A stretch of 64,000 bases of DNA from Papaver somniferum (Eukaryota > Streptophyta > Magnoliopsida > Ranunculales > Papaveraceae): NCBI RefSeq assembly GCF_003573695.1, contig NC_039358.1:13640637-13704636 (forward strand), read 5' to 3'. Shown here piece after piece: positions 11,122 through 22,930 of the stretch (positions are counted from its first letter, which is position 1; each line of letters starts with the position of its first letter). The translations under genes and the position numbers were made by a program. The notes beneath the pieces were generated by a model that did not search any database, was not told where the DNA came from, and saw nothing but the letters and a program-made list of their open reading frames with translations.

Positions 11122-12309
11122 ATGGAAGACGAAACCACCATTGTGGGTGTAAAACAGTTCACGCCACCATCAATACAAGTTCCAATCCTCAACGCCACAA
11201 ACTACACAGTATGGGCCATGAGAATGAAGGTACTGATGAAAATCTACAAAGTTTGGGAAACAATTGATCCTGGTACATTAGACCCAGAAAAAAACAATGT
11301 TGCCTTTGGATTACTCTTTCAAGCAATACCAGAATGTCTTGTTCTACAAGTTGGTGAACAGGAAACTTCAAAGAAATTTGGGATGCAATAAAGACACGGA
11401 GCTGATCGAGTTAAAGAAGCCCGTCTGCAAACCTTAATGTCTGAATTTGAAAGAGTGAAGATGAAAGACACTGATACTATTGATAGCTTTGCAGGAAAGC
11501 TATCAGAGATAGCCTCAAAAGCTGCGTCACTTGGACAAACCATTGATGAAGATAAACTGGTAAAGAAGTTTCTCAATAGTTTACCAAGATCCAAATATAT
11601 TCATATCATAGCTTCTCTCGAACAAGTCTTAGATTTAAAGAAGACTAGCTATGAAGATATAATTGGAAGATTGAAAGCATATGAAGAGAGAATCCTTGAT
11701 GAAGAAAACAATGGAGAAACTCAAGGAATACTCTTGTACACAAACTCTTACCAACAAAACTCTGCGACAAGAGGAAGAGGTCGTGGAAGAGGTGGTAGAG
11801 TAAACAGAGGCCGAGGAAGAGGAGGAAGGTTTAACTCACAAGATAGAACAACAAGTCAGAATGATCAAAACCAAGGGAAAGAAAAGAAGGATATATCAAT
11901 CATTATTTGTTACAGATGTGATAAACCAGGACACTTCTCCTCTGTATGCCCTGAAAGAATACAAAAGATGGAAGAAGCAAACAAGAATGAAACAAGGGAA
12001 GCAGATACAACTCTTTTCATGCACGAAGTTGTATTCTTAAACGAAGGGAAACTAATACCAAAGAACTACGAATCAAAGAATGGAGAAGAAGGAATCTGGT
12101 ATTTAGATAATGGACCCAGCAATCACATGACTGGTAAGAGACACTACTTTTCTGAACTCAATGAGAAAATCAAAGGACAAGTGAAGTTTGGGGATGGATC
12201 TTCTGTAGAAATTGAAGGGAAAGGATCAATTTTATTTCAGAGCAAGACCGGAGAACAGAAGCTTGTCACAAAATCTACTTCATCCCAAACTTACAAAGCA
12301 ACATTCTAA
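11122..12309 (+). pseudogene. Copia Gag and start of protease, frameshifted
   Basis: 11122-11391 encodes the Gag N-terminus with the LNATNYTVWAMRMKVLM motif. A small indel near 11370-11405 shifts the frame, and 11437-12309 continues with the UBN2-type Gag core, an RG-rich linker (RGRGRGGR) and a CCHC zinc knuckle CYRCDKPGHFSSVC (about 11909-11950). The protease begins at the WYLDNGPSNHMTG motif, where D-N-G replaces the usual D-S-G, and then the frame ends. The catalytic change and the frameshift both argue that the polyprotein is dead. Confidence 0.85.
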
Positions 12310-12347
12310 GTTTAGGACAAGCTACAGAAGTTGGATGTGATGTTAGA

Positions 12348-12788
12348 ATGCGACAAGATTATCTAACAGTTCATGACCCAAGTGGAAGACTTTTAGTTAG
12401 AGTCTCACGCTCACAGAATAGACTCTACAAGATAAGTCTCATGATTGGAAGGCCATTGTGTCTGAATATGAGACTGGAAGATCAGACATGGAATTGGCAC
12501 GCAAGGTTAGGACACATAAGTTTCAGAACCTTAAAAACTATGTCTCAGAACAAGATGGTTCGAGGGAAATCTCTGAAAGACATGACTCCATATGAAAGTT
12601 TGCGAAAGAGAAAACCAAACATAAATCATTTAAGAGTGTTTGGTTGCAAAGCATACGCAAAAGTTGATTATGCAACTCTTAAGAAACTGGATGATCGATC
12701 TCAGACTCTTGTGCATCTAGGAATTGAGCCTGGATCCAAAGCTTACAGATTATTCAATCCAACAACGAAAAGAGTAATAGTGAGTTGA
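12348..12788 (+). pseudogene. Copia integrase remnant lacking its catalytic core
   Basis: The first half shows the GAG-pre-integrase domain (WHARLGHISFRTLKTMS near 12491-12541). The second half jumps directly to the end of integrase (TPYESLRKRKPNINHLRVFG, LVHLGIEPGSKAYRLF). The zinc-binding remainder and the DDE core expected between them are missing at about 12570, without a change of frame. The frame ends at a TGA where family members usually have an arginine codon, consistent with CGA-to-TGA decay. Confidence 0.82.
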
Positions 12789-12791
12789 AAT

Positions 12792-14258
12792 GTGGTATTC
12801 GATGAAAAAGCAAACTGGAACTGGAAAGAAACTAATGATGGACCAAGTAGGGATCCAGGAATGTTTCACATGAGATGGGGTCAAGTAATTGATGAAGGCG
12901 AAGGACCCATAATCATCAATACCAATGGAAACAATGATGTTAATCAAGAAGAAGAAGAGAATAATGAAAACACTGAGAATAACGAAGAAGTAGAAGAAGA
13001 AGAAGAAGAAGAAGAAGAAGAAGAAGAAGAAGAAGAAGAGGAGGAGATTGATGAAATAACTCAACCCATTTCACTGCGAAAATCAACAAGACATATACGA
13101 AAGCCACAATCTCTGGAGGATTATGTTCTTCAAGCTGCAGAAGAATGTGACATTATGCTACTTTCTTTTAATGATGAACCAAGGAATTTTCAGGAAGCAA
13201 AGGTCTCGACTAAATGGACACAAACATGTAGAGAAGAAATTATTTCAATCAACAGAAACAAGACTTGGTTTCTAGTTGATAAGCCAGGTGGGGTAAAAGT
13301 GATTGGTCTCAAGTGGATCTTCAAGGTTAAAAGAAATGCTGATGGAAATATTAACAAATATAAGGCAAGACTTGTAGCTAAGGGATACGTTCAAGAATCA
13401 GGCATAGACTTTGATGAATTTTTTGCACCAGTTGCTAGAATTGAAACAATACGCTTATTAATTGCAGAGGCAGCATCAAACTCATGGGAAATTCACCACT
13501 TACAGTTTGGACTTAAAGTTTCAAAGGCACAAGAAGAAGCAGAGATTGATTCAACGAGTTATAGAAGAAATGTTGGATGCCTAAGATACTTATTACACAC
13601 AAGACCAGATTTGGCTTTCTCTGTGGGAGTAGCAAGCCGTTATATGCAGAGTCCACGCAAGTCTAATGGTGATGTAATAAAGCAGATATTGAGATATCTA
13701 AGAGGAACAATCAGCTGTGGATTGAAGTATGGTCGAGGAGGATCAAAAGGAATTGTTGGGTATAGTGACAACAATCATAATATTGACCAAGATGATGGAA
13801 AAGGTACAACTGGTCATATATTTTATCTAGGTGAAGCACCTATTACATGGTGTTCACAGAAGCAAGACACTGTAGCCCTCTCATCCTGTGAAGCTGAGTT
13901 TATGGCCGCAACAGAAGCAGCTAAACAATCAATATGGCTTTAAGAACTGTTGGGTGAAATCAAAGGAAGAGAACCTGAAAAAGTTCTCATCAAGATTGAT
14001 AATAAGTCTGCAATTGCACTCACTAAAAATCCAGCGTTTCATGGGAAGAGGAACCACATTCACAAAAGGTATCATTTCATACGAGAATGCATCGAGAAGG
14101 AGATCATCAACGTTGAACACATACCAGGAACTGAGCAGAAAGCAGATATATTGACAAAGGCATTAGATCGGATCAAGTTTGAAGAAATGAGACAACTGAT
14201 TGGAGTACAAGATATGTCACGGGTAAGGTTGAAGCTTAACGGGGAGAATGTTGGTTAA
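12792..14258 (+). pseudogene. Copia RT/RNase H remnant lacking the YVDD core
   Basis: After a linker with a long glutamate run (12983-13047), the RT N-terminus is present ([53 protein letters not shown]). Near 13500 the frame passes directly into the region after the RT palm ([20 protein letters not shown]). RNase H follows ([31 protein letters not shown]). A stop at 13941 and a shift lead into 13950-14258, the RNase H C-terminus (IDNKSAIAL, HKRYHFIRE, ADILTKAL). The catalytic YVDD segment is deleted in frame. Confidence 0.88.
12983..13047 (+). repeat. GAA microsatellite encoding poly-glutamate
   Basis: An almost pure GAA run inside the copia polyprotein linker between integrase and RT gives a run of about 20 glutamates. 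The antisense poly-F frame over it is a shadow. Confidence 0.9.
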
Positions 14259-14542
14259 ACTTCAACATATAAGTCACTAACAAGCTGGTTAGGACAAGAT
14301 TAGGAAATTGATGTAATCCTAAGGGAATTAGAAGTCATCTAGTTCTAAGAAAAGGAAAGACATTTAATAAGGTAATAGGACTAGGAAAAGGAATTCATAG
14401 TTCTATATATATATGATCACCAAAGTTGTGGTTGATCATAGGAGCAAGATTAGATCTTGTGTTTAGTTTTGAGAGATTTTCTAAACATCAATAAAGAGAG
14501 TTGTCTTTATATAAGCTAAGATTGATCTTGCAGTTGCCATTA
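14249..14542 (+). repeat. 3' LTR of the copia element
   Basis: It is 294 bp, matching 10801-11094 with about ten substitutions and no net length change. It is preceded by AACGGGGAGAA, the purine tract, and followed by the GAGAG duplicate. Confidence 0.92.
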
Positions 14543-14547
14543 GAGAG

Positions 14548-15068
14548 GGCTATTTATAGGCTTCCTTGGTGGGGCCCTCTTTTTACTGACAATTGTGTCC
14601 TTATCGTCTTGGTTTAAGTTTCAATCTCGATAGTATGTTCGTTCTCCTCCGAAGACTCCAACGGTACTATAGGGTAACGATGGGTCGTCTCTTCCTTCTC
14701 CACAGGGCATCTGACACGTGCCCCATGTTCAGAGTGTTTAATGCGGGTGGTTGGGTAGCCTGCGTGCGCCAGACAGATGTCTGCTGCCCCCGTCACATCC
14801 TTGTCAGTGAGACTCATCCTCGCCGTTGATCTTAATCTTCCCCGGTATAGAATAAAGTATGTCTTTGGATGCTCTTCGGTACTACGCGGTGCTTCGTTCC
14901 TTCGGTACTCCTTGAATCTCCATCGTATGATCAACTCGATGATGGGTAGAAGGGGTGATGCATGTCTCTGGCGTGTTGAGTCGTGGCATCATCTCTTGAT
15001 GTCCATGTGCCGCATGCCCTCCACGTGTGATTATCATTACACGTGGCAGATGTTGTTTTATGTGTATG
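14548..15068. repeat. Right part of the older repeat split by copia
   Basis: Continues 10553-10800 after removal of the copia element. It is GC-rich relative to its surroundings, with GGCTATTTATAGGCTTCC at the start and GACACGTG and CACGTGGCAG strings. Frames on both strands lack known domains. Probably a solo LTR or similar; family not identified. Confidence 0.45.
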
Positions 15069-15231
15069 CATTCTGAATTCCCTATAATCCCATATAGCAA
15101 ATTTGATCACATGGATATTTTACTGACGCATATTAGACCTAGTATGAATGGTTTAATTTAAAACTAGGCATGACAAGAAATGGTCCAATGATATGCAACA
15201 AAAACTCAACAGTATTTACCTTATCAAGAGT

Positions 15232-15951
15232 TCAAAAAAGTTGTGTGACTTCCTTAAAAACCTCCTCTGCAGATGGCGCACTATTGATCTGTGACAGAAG
15301 GTCCGTAAGTCGTTGCACGCACACTTACACTAATAGCATATATAGGAAGCTTCTTAGAGAACTTAATTGACAGGCTCAAGTATAAATTACCTCTTTAAGA
15401 ATTCCCAAACTGCGATAATATTCAATTACAGGAAGACTTGATGTCTCGTAAACCTCCAACCGCTTCCTTATTGATTCTATATTATCATCTTCTCTACCCT
15501 TTATCGGACAACAACGACAACAAAGGTAAAATAAGGTTATAAAGACGAGAATCTTTTAAAACAATTGAATGGAGGTGAGAAAAGTGTGGCATCGATCCTA
15601 TAACCTCATTTCTATGAAGAATTCGTTCCACCACGACCTCTTGCGAACAAGATAGATAAAGTAAAAATTTTGGCTCTAGCGGACACTGTAGTACATAAAA
15701 GAAGTAATCTAAACAATCATATTTGATAAATGTACACATATCAGCACAACAATTCACTCGAGGAGATTCTGTAATCAGACCAAAGTGGAATTACAGCAGA
15801 ACAAAATGCAACTCGATTTTCCTCACTGCGGGGGAACCCATCAATTAGAAACTTTTTCTTGCCACTTCGCTTCATCGCCTTCAGTATAAGGTCAACATCA
15901 ATCTTTGAAGGGGCGAGCTTTGCCTCCTTAACACAGTTCTTAATCATGGTA
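15232..15951 (-). pseudogene. UMP-CMP kinase-like gene, C-terminal exons only
   Basis: Four minus-strand exons with proper GT/AG borders encode the C-terminal two thirds of a UMP-CMP/adenylate-type kinase: 15795-15951 (MIKNCVKEAKLAPSK, KKFLIDGFPRSEENRVAF), 15605-15685 (PKFLLYLSCSQEVVVERIL), 15391-15498 (GREDDNIESIRKR, SLPVIEYY) and 15232-15288 (APSAEEVFKEVTQLF, stop). The FLIDGFPR NMP-binding segment and GREDDN LID segment are well conserved. The upstream exons with the GxPGSGKGT P-loop should lie beyond 15951, but a truncated LINE occupies that position. The family catalyses phosphate transfer from ATP to UMP or CMP. Without the P-loop this copy cannot do so. Intact splice borders suggest recent decay or a gene split by rearrangement. 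Confidence 0.75.
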
Positions 15952-16054
15952 CTGTAATAACAAGTGTCCGTAATAGATGCCATTACTTAACATTAACAAT
16001 CCATATGGAAATAAGGAGGCAATAAAATCAGCAAATCGAACTACATAGTACTAC

Positions 16055-18117
16055 ATTGTGAACACTGCCAGTTTTATAGCCAAACTCTCTAGCTGCTCCA
16101 CCTCCTGATCAGCTATCATTCCTCCATTGAAAAATTTCCCCTTTGCTCCAAAATATTGACCTGCAAAATTCCTCATAATTAAAGCTATACTAAATATATA
16201 AGTAATTTATCAAAAGATGCATCAATGTTGATTTTAATGTAATCTCTATCTGGTGGATGCCATTTGATAATATGTTGTTGAAGATTAGTATTAGGAAGAT
16301 TATTACTAATAACAACAATCTTGCATCTGTCAATCAGAGATATTATATTGCTAATGGAAACCATTCTATTTGGTTTAATATTTTGGAAAACAGCATTACA
16401 TCTGTCCCTCCAAATTATACAAAGAGTAATCATAAGAGAGCTTAATTTATACTCTTTATCAACAAAAGAATCAGAACCTGAATGAGTCCCCGTATCAAAC
16501 CATGTTAGAATCCAGTGCAACAAATCACCCTGAATGGTTAGAATATCACTTACATTAACATGAACTCCAAGCCATAAAGACCTAGCATAAGGACATTCTA
16601 GAAAAAGATGCTCAGTTGTTTCAAAAGCATTTTTGCAGAGACTACAGTGTGTTTCTATTTCTGGCTTATATCTAAAGATTTTATCTCTTGTAGGAATGAT
16701 ATTCTTAAGAACCTTCCAAACCAGAAGTTTAACTTTGTGAGGAGTTCTATTTTTTCAAAGAGCTTTCCAAGTCACACTAGTAACCATCTGAGGAACAACA
16801 TTATCATTATCATGTCTGCACAGAATTTTATAAGCACTTTTGACAGAAAATAAGCCTTTTTTGTCAGGTTACCACACCAAAGTATCAGTACCACCTAGAG
16901 GGACCTGCATAAAATTTTATTAGCAGTATCAGTAGAGAAACTATCTTTTACAAGCTGCACATTCTAGTTTTTTGTTCCAGGCATGAAGAGATCCTTAACA
17001 AAAGTAATATTAGATACAATATCCAAGCTAACCGGCTCAGGAGGATGATCTAAACCAATGATCCAATTATCCTGCCAAATTTTGACCTTGTTACCACATC
17101 TAATGGCCCAAAAACTATTCTCCTTAATCACTTCAATGCATCTATAAATGCATGTCCATATCCAAGATCTATTATATTTAAGCTTCTCTAGGTGCAGAAA
17201 GTTGTCACTCTTAAAGTATTTTGCCTCCAGAATTTGTATCCATAACTCATCTTCTTTTGAACTAATTTGCCAAGCTAGTTTCATGATTAGGGCTTTATTA
17301 AAATGTTCAAGATTCCTAAAACCTAGACCTCCTAATTCCTTAGGATTGTTGAGATTAGTCCAGACTAAAAAATTTATACCCTTGTGATTATGGTGCCCCC
17401 ACCGAAAATTCCTCTGCAAAATGTCAAGCTTGTCAATAATAGTTTTAGGAATCTTAAAACATCCCATTTGGTAAGTGGGAAGATAGTTTAAGATAGACTT
17501 AACTATAGTTGTTCTACTAGCTAGATTAAGAGTTATACTTACCTAATTTTTGAGTCTAGCTTCAAAGGATTGAGCTATAGGAGCAAAAGATTTAACTTTA
17601 GAGTGTCCCAAGAGCAAAAGAGCACCTAAATAGGTTTCAGAATTAGTCACCTGTTTCATATTAAGTTTCATAGAAAGATACTCACAAGCACCTGCATTAA
17701 GATTTCCACTGAAATAAACACAAGATTTGTCAAAATTGAGAGTTTTTCCAGAGACACTACCAAAATCATGCAAAATCTTTAAGATGTTATTAATGTTTTT
17801 AACATCAGCTTTGGAAAATATTAGAATGTCATCTGCAAAAAGAAAATGAGATATAGGATGAGCTTTCCTAGAAAATTGGATACCTGTAATAACCTTGTTA
17901 GTTTCAGCAATCATTAAACTCCTAGATAAGAATTTCATTGCTAAAATGAACAAGTAAGGAGATAATGGATCACCTTGTCTAATACCTATAGTTGGCATGT
18001 ACTCTTGACAAGGTGATCCATTAAGCAAAACACTTATGCTAGTAGTAGCAATACATTGATGAATCACGTTACAAAAGCCATCATTGGTGATACGACTTTG
18101 GGGTAACTCTTAATCAA
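16055..18117 (-). mobile_element. LINE (L1-type) fragment, 5'-truncated and decayed
   Basis: Read on the minus strand. 18117-17543 is reverse transcriptase with GIRQGDPLSPYLFIL and the catalytic FADDILIF motif. 17467-16964 is the post-RT region (FRWGHH, LGGLGFRNL, AKYF). About 16960-16530 is a zf-RVT-like region, and 16523-16060 an RNase H-like domain broken near 16190 (IKINIDASFDK before the break, GAKGKFFNGGMIADQEVEQL after it). The endonuclease and RT N-terminus are missing, the usual result of incomplete reverse transcription. Stops and shifts separate the pieces, so it is inactive. Its 3' end abuts the kinase fragment. Confidence 0.88.
17543..18117 (-). pseudogene. LINE reverse transcriptase fragment
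   Basis: An open segment of about 190 codons contains the RT palm motifs GIRQGDPLSP and FADDILIF and downstream SGKTLNFDKSCVYFS. It is part of the LINE at 16055-18117. The N-terminal finger region is absent and a frame break follows at 17543, so no full enzyme is encoded. Confidence 0.88.
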
Positions 18118-18379
18118 CCAACCGTTTTAAATCTCCTGGAAATTTTGGAAGAGTTAATCTCTCTTGTCAATCCATAAAGGATTTTTAAAGCTTTTAAGTC
18201 CATGTTATTAAATTCGAATTTGTTAACCTCGACTAACAATGCGAAGTCATTGACATGGAGAAGTATCAAACTTTTAGTTACTCATGAAAATAATATTACT
18301 TTCACTGATGTGGTACATTCCTTTGACATTTTTAAAAAACCTTGTTTCTAGAGACCTTATTAACAACCTTGTGTCTTTA
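18118..18379. other. Spacer between LINE and segment 1
   Basis: The minus-strand reading contains a vaguely RT-like string (LILLHVNDFALLVEV near 18240-18285) that might be degraded copia RT, but it is too weak to call. Confidence 0.25.
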
Positions 18380-20540
18380 GGGGCGATTCTGAAAAATTAG
18401 GGACGATTTTTTTATTCCCAACCCATAGACACGGTTATGGGATGCCCAAATATTCGAAAAATACCTAACTGCCCTTCTATAATCGGTAGTTTCGTATAGT
18501 GTCTTTAGCTACCGATTACTAGTTTGTTTAAGAATGAGGTATTGCCATAATCGGTAAAATAATAACATATCATATCTACCGATTATTAAAGTAGAAAACT
18601 CAATTTTATCGGTTTTGCAAAAAAATGAATTTGGGGCAACCGTTTATAATCGATAGAAAATGAACATCATATGACTACCGATTGTATAATTTCCTACACA
18701 ACCTTTCGACGATTAAAACCATCCAAAACCTAGCCTAAGAATTTCATTTCATTTTCTTTTCTTTTCTTTTCTTTTCAACTCTTCTTCTCTTCTTCTTCCC
18801 TTCTGATTGTAGAGAGTAAAAAAAAATATTCCCTCGTTCTCAAACTTCATTTCATTGTCGTCGTTCATCGCCGAATCAAAAACATCGTCGATTCGTCTAT
18901 AAAACCATGACTGGAACTAATGAACCCACGAGAGCTCGAGTATAAAAAGTGTATCGAGGTGACGATCCAAAAATTGGAGAAAAATAAAAGAACAAAGTGA
19001 TTGTAACTGCTGCAAATGACAAAGAAGACGACGAACACGACGAACACGAAGAACATGAATAAGATGAAGCCGCTCATGTAGGTGGTGGTGGTGATTCTGA
19101 TAATCAAACTCTCCAGCAAATTTCCCAAATTAGGTAAGTTTCTATCATTTTATGTGTTTATGTTGCTTCACTTAGACGAATCCATGAAAATAAGTTCAAG
19201 GGTTTTTGGTTATTTCCCAGAATCGGTAGTTAGATCTTCATTTTATCTCCCGATCATGTCCATTTTCTATGGTTTTCAGTTACATCTACTAGAATTAGGA
19301 TTTAATTTTTATATCTTACTTCCGATTATATATAGTTGTTTGCCACTGAACCCTAAAATTGACATAATCGGTAGCTAGGTTATATTTTACCTTACGATTT
19401 GAACAGAGGATTAGAACATGTAGGGACACACAATTGGTGCCAAGAATCGGAAGATACTATATAGTATTTGACTTCTGATTCATTGAATCGTATGTTAGAC
19501 GAGTTCAACCCACTATCGATTATGTAAGTTGTAAAATTTGAAAATTTTGTGATTTTGGCAAAATCCAATTTTGGGGCTACGTTTTAATCGGAAGCCAAAG
19601 GCTATTTATTTACTTCCGAGTATGTGCAATCGGTGGATATGCTAGATTGTTTTGTTCTGATTATATATGTTTTATGACATTATCAATTTCTGAACCCAAA
19701 TTGATGAATATTCGGGAGATAAAACTAGAATATAACTTTCGATTGTGTGTAATCGAATCAGAAAAAAATCTTTTACCCGTGCTTTCAATTGTTCATAATC
19801 GGAAGTTTATATTTTAGTTATGACTTCCGATTGTGTAGTTTGTAGTGCAATTCTTAAGAATCAATTTTATTGTTTAGGGACATGCGAGGTAACAAAGACC
19901 AAGGTAAAACTGTTACAGGGCCTCGTCAAAGAGGGGGTAAGAAACTAGGCGCTAGTGCGCGGAGAGAAAGGAGTCAAAAAGGAAATTCTAGCAATGATGG
20001 TACTCGATAAGGTGTAGAACCAAATGCTCAACAAGGAACTCAAGAAGAAGTAGAACCAAAAGCTCTAGAAATCACTCAATATGAAGTTGGACAAAGCGTT
20101 CCAGAAATTAGATTACAAGAAGAAGGACAACCAAGTGGTACACAAGGAGAAGGAGGAGTTACAAGGAAGCCAATCGCGAAGAAAGCATCATACCTTGTCC
20201 CCATTGAGTGAAGATAATCATACCATCAACACAATCAACTTTGTTACTTGAACCTTCCTCAATATCATTTCCCCTACTTGAATTACTCATTTCTAAAAAC
20301 CATAAGTTTTCCTCTAAAACCTCCTCTTCTTCTTCTCAACTCACAAAAAAAAAATTGATTCTAAAATCTAATTTTAATCTAACATAATCTAACCACACTA
20401 ATTAAACTAACGTAATTAGGTTTTAATACTAATCATTCAGGGACATTTTAGGTATTTAGAAAATATTTTGCTAAGGGGTGACCCAAATTAGGTTTGGGTG
20501 ACCTTTTTTTGTCCTCTAGTGGGAGGTCCCCAATTAGTAT
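18380..20540. mobile_element. Transposon-like segment 1 with ATCGGTAG inverted-motif array
   Basis: Between about 18470 and 19860 the motif AATCGGTAG (or ATCGGAAG) recurs, each time followed 20-30 bp later by its complement CTACCGATT (or CTTCCGAT). Clear pairs start at 18480, 18555, 19210, 19369, 19444 and 19797. Small exons are interleaved: a start near 18907 with acidic, repetitive coding to about 19133 ending in a GTAAGT donor, and a basic then glutamine-rich stretch from 19884 (MRGNKDQGKTVTGPRQRGGK). A minus-strand start (MSNSSRGNDIEEGSS) lies near 20290. Stops interrupt these. Element ends are not defined; no CACTA terminus was found. Confidence 0.5.
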
Positions 20541-21572
20541 TCATGACTCCCAATTAAACTAGGTTATATATCTTATTTATTTATACTTTTTCTTTATTTA
20601 GTTTAGCTTTGAATAATTGGAACCATTTATTTTTTTTATATTTTTTTGAGTCTGGTCATCTTCCTTATTCTTTTTTACTTATACTCTTTTGAATTTGTGA
20701 TTCTGATTATTTTTATCCTTATTTTTTTCCATCTTTATTTTCAGATTACTCCAAACAAAGTTCCTTAATACTGGTGGAAATGAATATTGAGAATCATAAA
20801 TCATATATCTTATAACAAATGAGCAACTAATATTAAGGTTAACCACCTACGTATTTTTTTCTTTATATGTTTTGCGAATTATTAATTTCACTCGTTCTCT
20901 GTCAATGTTCCCGTGTTCCTAAAAGCGCTCAACCTAGGAAATGTAGTAGCGAGAACAATAACACTTTCAAATGATTTATTCTTTCGTCTTACCAATCAGA
21001 TAGGGGACTCATGATCTTCTTCGGATAACTAATTTGTTAGTGTTACTCTGTCCGTTTCCTCCTCGGTATCAAATGTATGATGTTGATTTAAGCCGTTGCA
21101 TCCAAAAGATTCTACCAAAAAAAAAAAAACTTCCAATACTCCCATGTTTAGAAACATCCCTTTCTTCATTTGATTATGTATAATTTAAATGCCTTAATAG
21201 TTCAGTTTTATAATCACTTGCTAAGTTACATGGCTTGGTAAAATAACCATCCTAATATAATCTATGACTCATAATTTTTCTTTCTATTTAATTTCAATTT
21301 ACCTCACAGATCACAAACTAACCTTCTCATACTTAGTCTCTATCCTATTACTAATTGTTATCCTTGAATGATTTGCGCTTTATTCGTTATATTCTAAAAC
21401 TTTGATCACAATGCTAAATATTTTATCTCAACTTTGTTGTCATGGATTTTTAGAATTTTAGTATTTTGTTGGATTAGTGACAACGATATCGTGGTTTTAA
21501 AACAATACTATCGTAAATAATACATACATTGTTTTTACGCACATGTTTACTACTATAATAGGATTAGTCCTC
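20541..21572. other. AT-rich intergenic sequence
   Basis: No gene, RNA or repeat family is recognised. An A-run of about 13 lies near 21117-21130. Confidence 0.5.
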
Positions 21573-21988
21573 GGGGGAGTTGAATGTAGTTCAGTTTTTA
21601 CCCGTTAGTCGTGGGGGATTTCGAAGGAGTCTCTCAAAATCCCCGTTAGTCATGGGAGAGGTTAGAAGAGTTTCCCAAACTCCGTAGAAAATCCCCGTTA
21701 GTCGTGGGTGGTGGTGGTGGTGTGTGTGGGGTGGGGGTGGGGGGTGGGGGGTTGAAAGAAACTCTTGAAATCCCTGTTAGTGTGAAAATCCTAAATTTTT
21801 AGGGAGTTGGTTGTCTTGGGGAGTTTACAGTGTAATTTTGCTTCACTATAAATCTCTCAAAAGAGTAGAGATTTTGGAAGAGTCTCCCAAATTCTCTACA
21901 CTCAAAAAACCAAAATCTCTCGAACTTCCTACACTCTCTTACACTCCTTCAAAAATCCCCAAGATTCACAATACATTAAACTCCCCCC
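21573..21988. repeat. MITE-like unit with GGGGGAGTT inverted ends
   Basis: The left end GGGGGAGTTGAATGTAG is matched in inverse at the right end by CATTAAACTCCCCCC. Inside, CCCCGTTAGTCGTGGG-type strings recur (near 21599, 21641 and 21695) together with GAGTCTCTCAAA and its complement, so much of the unit can fold back. No coding. Target duplication not evident. Confidence 0.4.
21728..21751 (+). other. G-quadruplex-prone G tract
   Basis: Four consecutive G runs of 4, 5, 6 and 6 are separated by single T residues, preceded by a GGTGGTGGTGG run. This fits the consensus for a very stable single-nucleotide-loop quadruplex. It lies inside the MITE-like unit. Confidence 0.75.
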
Positions 21989-22061
21989 AACTCACCCATG
22001 GACCAACCAATTGTAAGATAGTGCAAAGAAGATATTGATAACATACATATGTTTACCGCTA

Positions 22062-22930
22062 TAATTTTTATCCAATGATGGATAAATGAGTCTATTGTTA
22101 TCAGGTTCAGTGGTTAACCATTTGACTGAGTAGCTAACCATGGTTTTATCATTTTTATGCAGCAAATAACCAAAAATTTGGAAGGTAAATATCGTAGAAT
22201 GTGTAGGAGTTTTGATGTACTAGAGATCTTTTTGTGTTATTGAATTCATAAGAACATAGAATGCAATATTTATTGTTGATTCCATACTGGGTTTTAATCT
22301 TTTTGGATTATTCTTAAAGGGAAAAAAGTCAACAAGGATCTGGACATTTTTAATGCCTAGTTAACTATCCAGGGCGAATGAACTCAGATGGCGTAATTTT
22401 TTAATAACTCACATAGTTCAATGTTTTGGTTTTGCACGATCACTTAAATAAGGGATTCAGAAGTGAAATATCATTTTAAATGACCAATAAGATACCTTTG
22501 TAAACTATAAAACACTATAACATTTTTTTTTTCAGAGTGTGAAAATTAATCATGATAAATTTGTGGCTTGAGGATACAACTCTAACATATTCAGGAAGAT
22601 GTGAAAGTTTCAAAAATAGTAGAAATAAATCATATATGGGTACATGAGAAAGGATTTGTATACTGAAGAAGGGAAATATCAATCAATTTTTTCTTCACTT
22701 TTAATACGGAGGGTAACACGATAAGTAATAAGTAGTAAATCTAACATCCAAACGTCGGAATATGCATTTCAAATAAAAATTATGCCTGTGCTGTTACGGC
22801 ATGGGTTAAGCCTTAGTAACACTCATATAGTTGAGTTAATTAACTTCCATATTTACGTCAAAAGTTGTACTCTTTTCCCTTCGTAACAGGTTTTTCCCAT
22901 GTATTTTTCCTGATAAGGTTTTTTTTCCCA
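22062..22930. repeat. Copy 1 of a ~0.87-kb direct duplication
   Basis: Aligns with 23061-23920 at a constant offset near 999 bp (for example GATAAATGAG at 22081 and 23080, GGTTCAGTGGTTAACCATTT downstream), with scattered substitutions and small indels. It ends in a TTTTTCCCATGTATTTTTCC string typical of the 3' non-coding part of copia-type elements. Confidence 0.75.

Larger units (their letters stand above)
10801..14542 (+). mobile_element. Ty1/copia retrotransposon, internally deleted
   Basis: It has two 294-bp LTRs (10801-11094, 14249-14542), an iMet primer site at 11097-11108, a purine tract before the 3' LTR, and a perfect target duplication GAGAG (10796-10800 and 14543-14547). At 3742 bp it is well below the usual size of about 5 kb. 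The order Gag, protease start, GAG-pre-integrase, end of integrase, RT N-terminus, RNase H is copia-type. The catalytic core of integrase and the central RT with its YVDD motif have been removed. The element cannot move on its own. LTR divergence of roughly 3 percent by eye makes it older than the gypsy element at 1-9036. Confidence 0.93.

Noticed and set aside
12750..13064. Minus-strand poly-F frame
   Set aside because: Antisense of the GAA microsatellite in the copia polyprotein.
14593..15100. Overlapping frames on both strands in the GC-rich block
   Set aside because: High GC reduces stop frequency; no domain is recognisable and the block is part of a repeat interrupted by copia.
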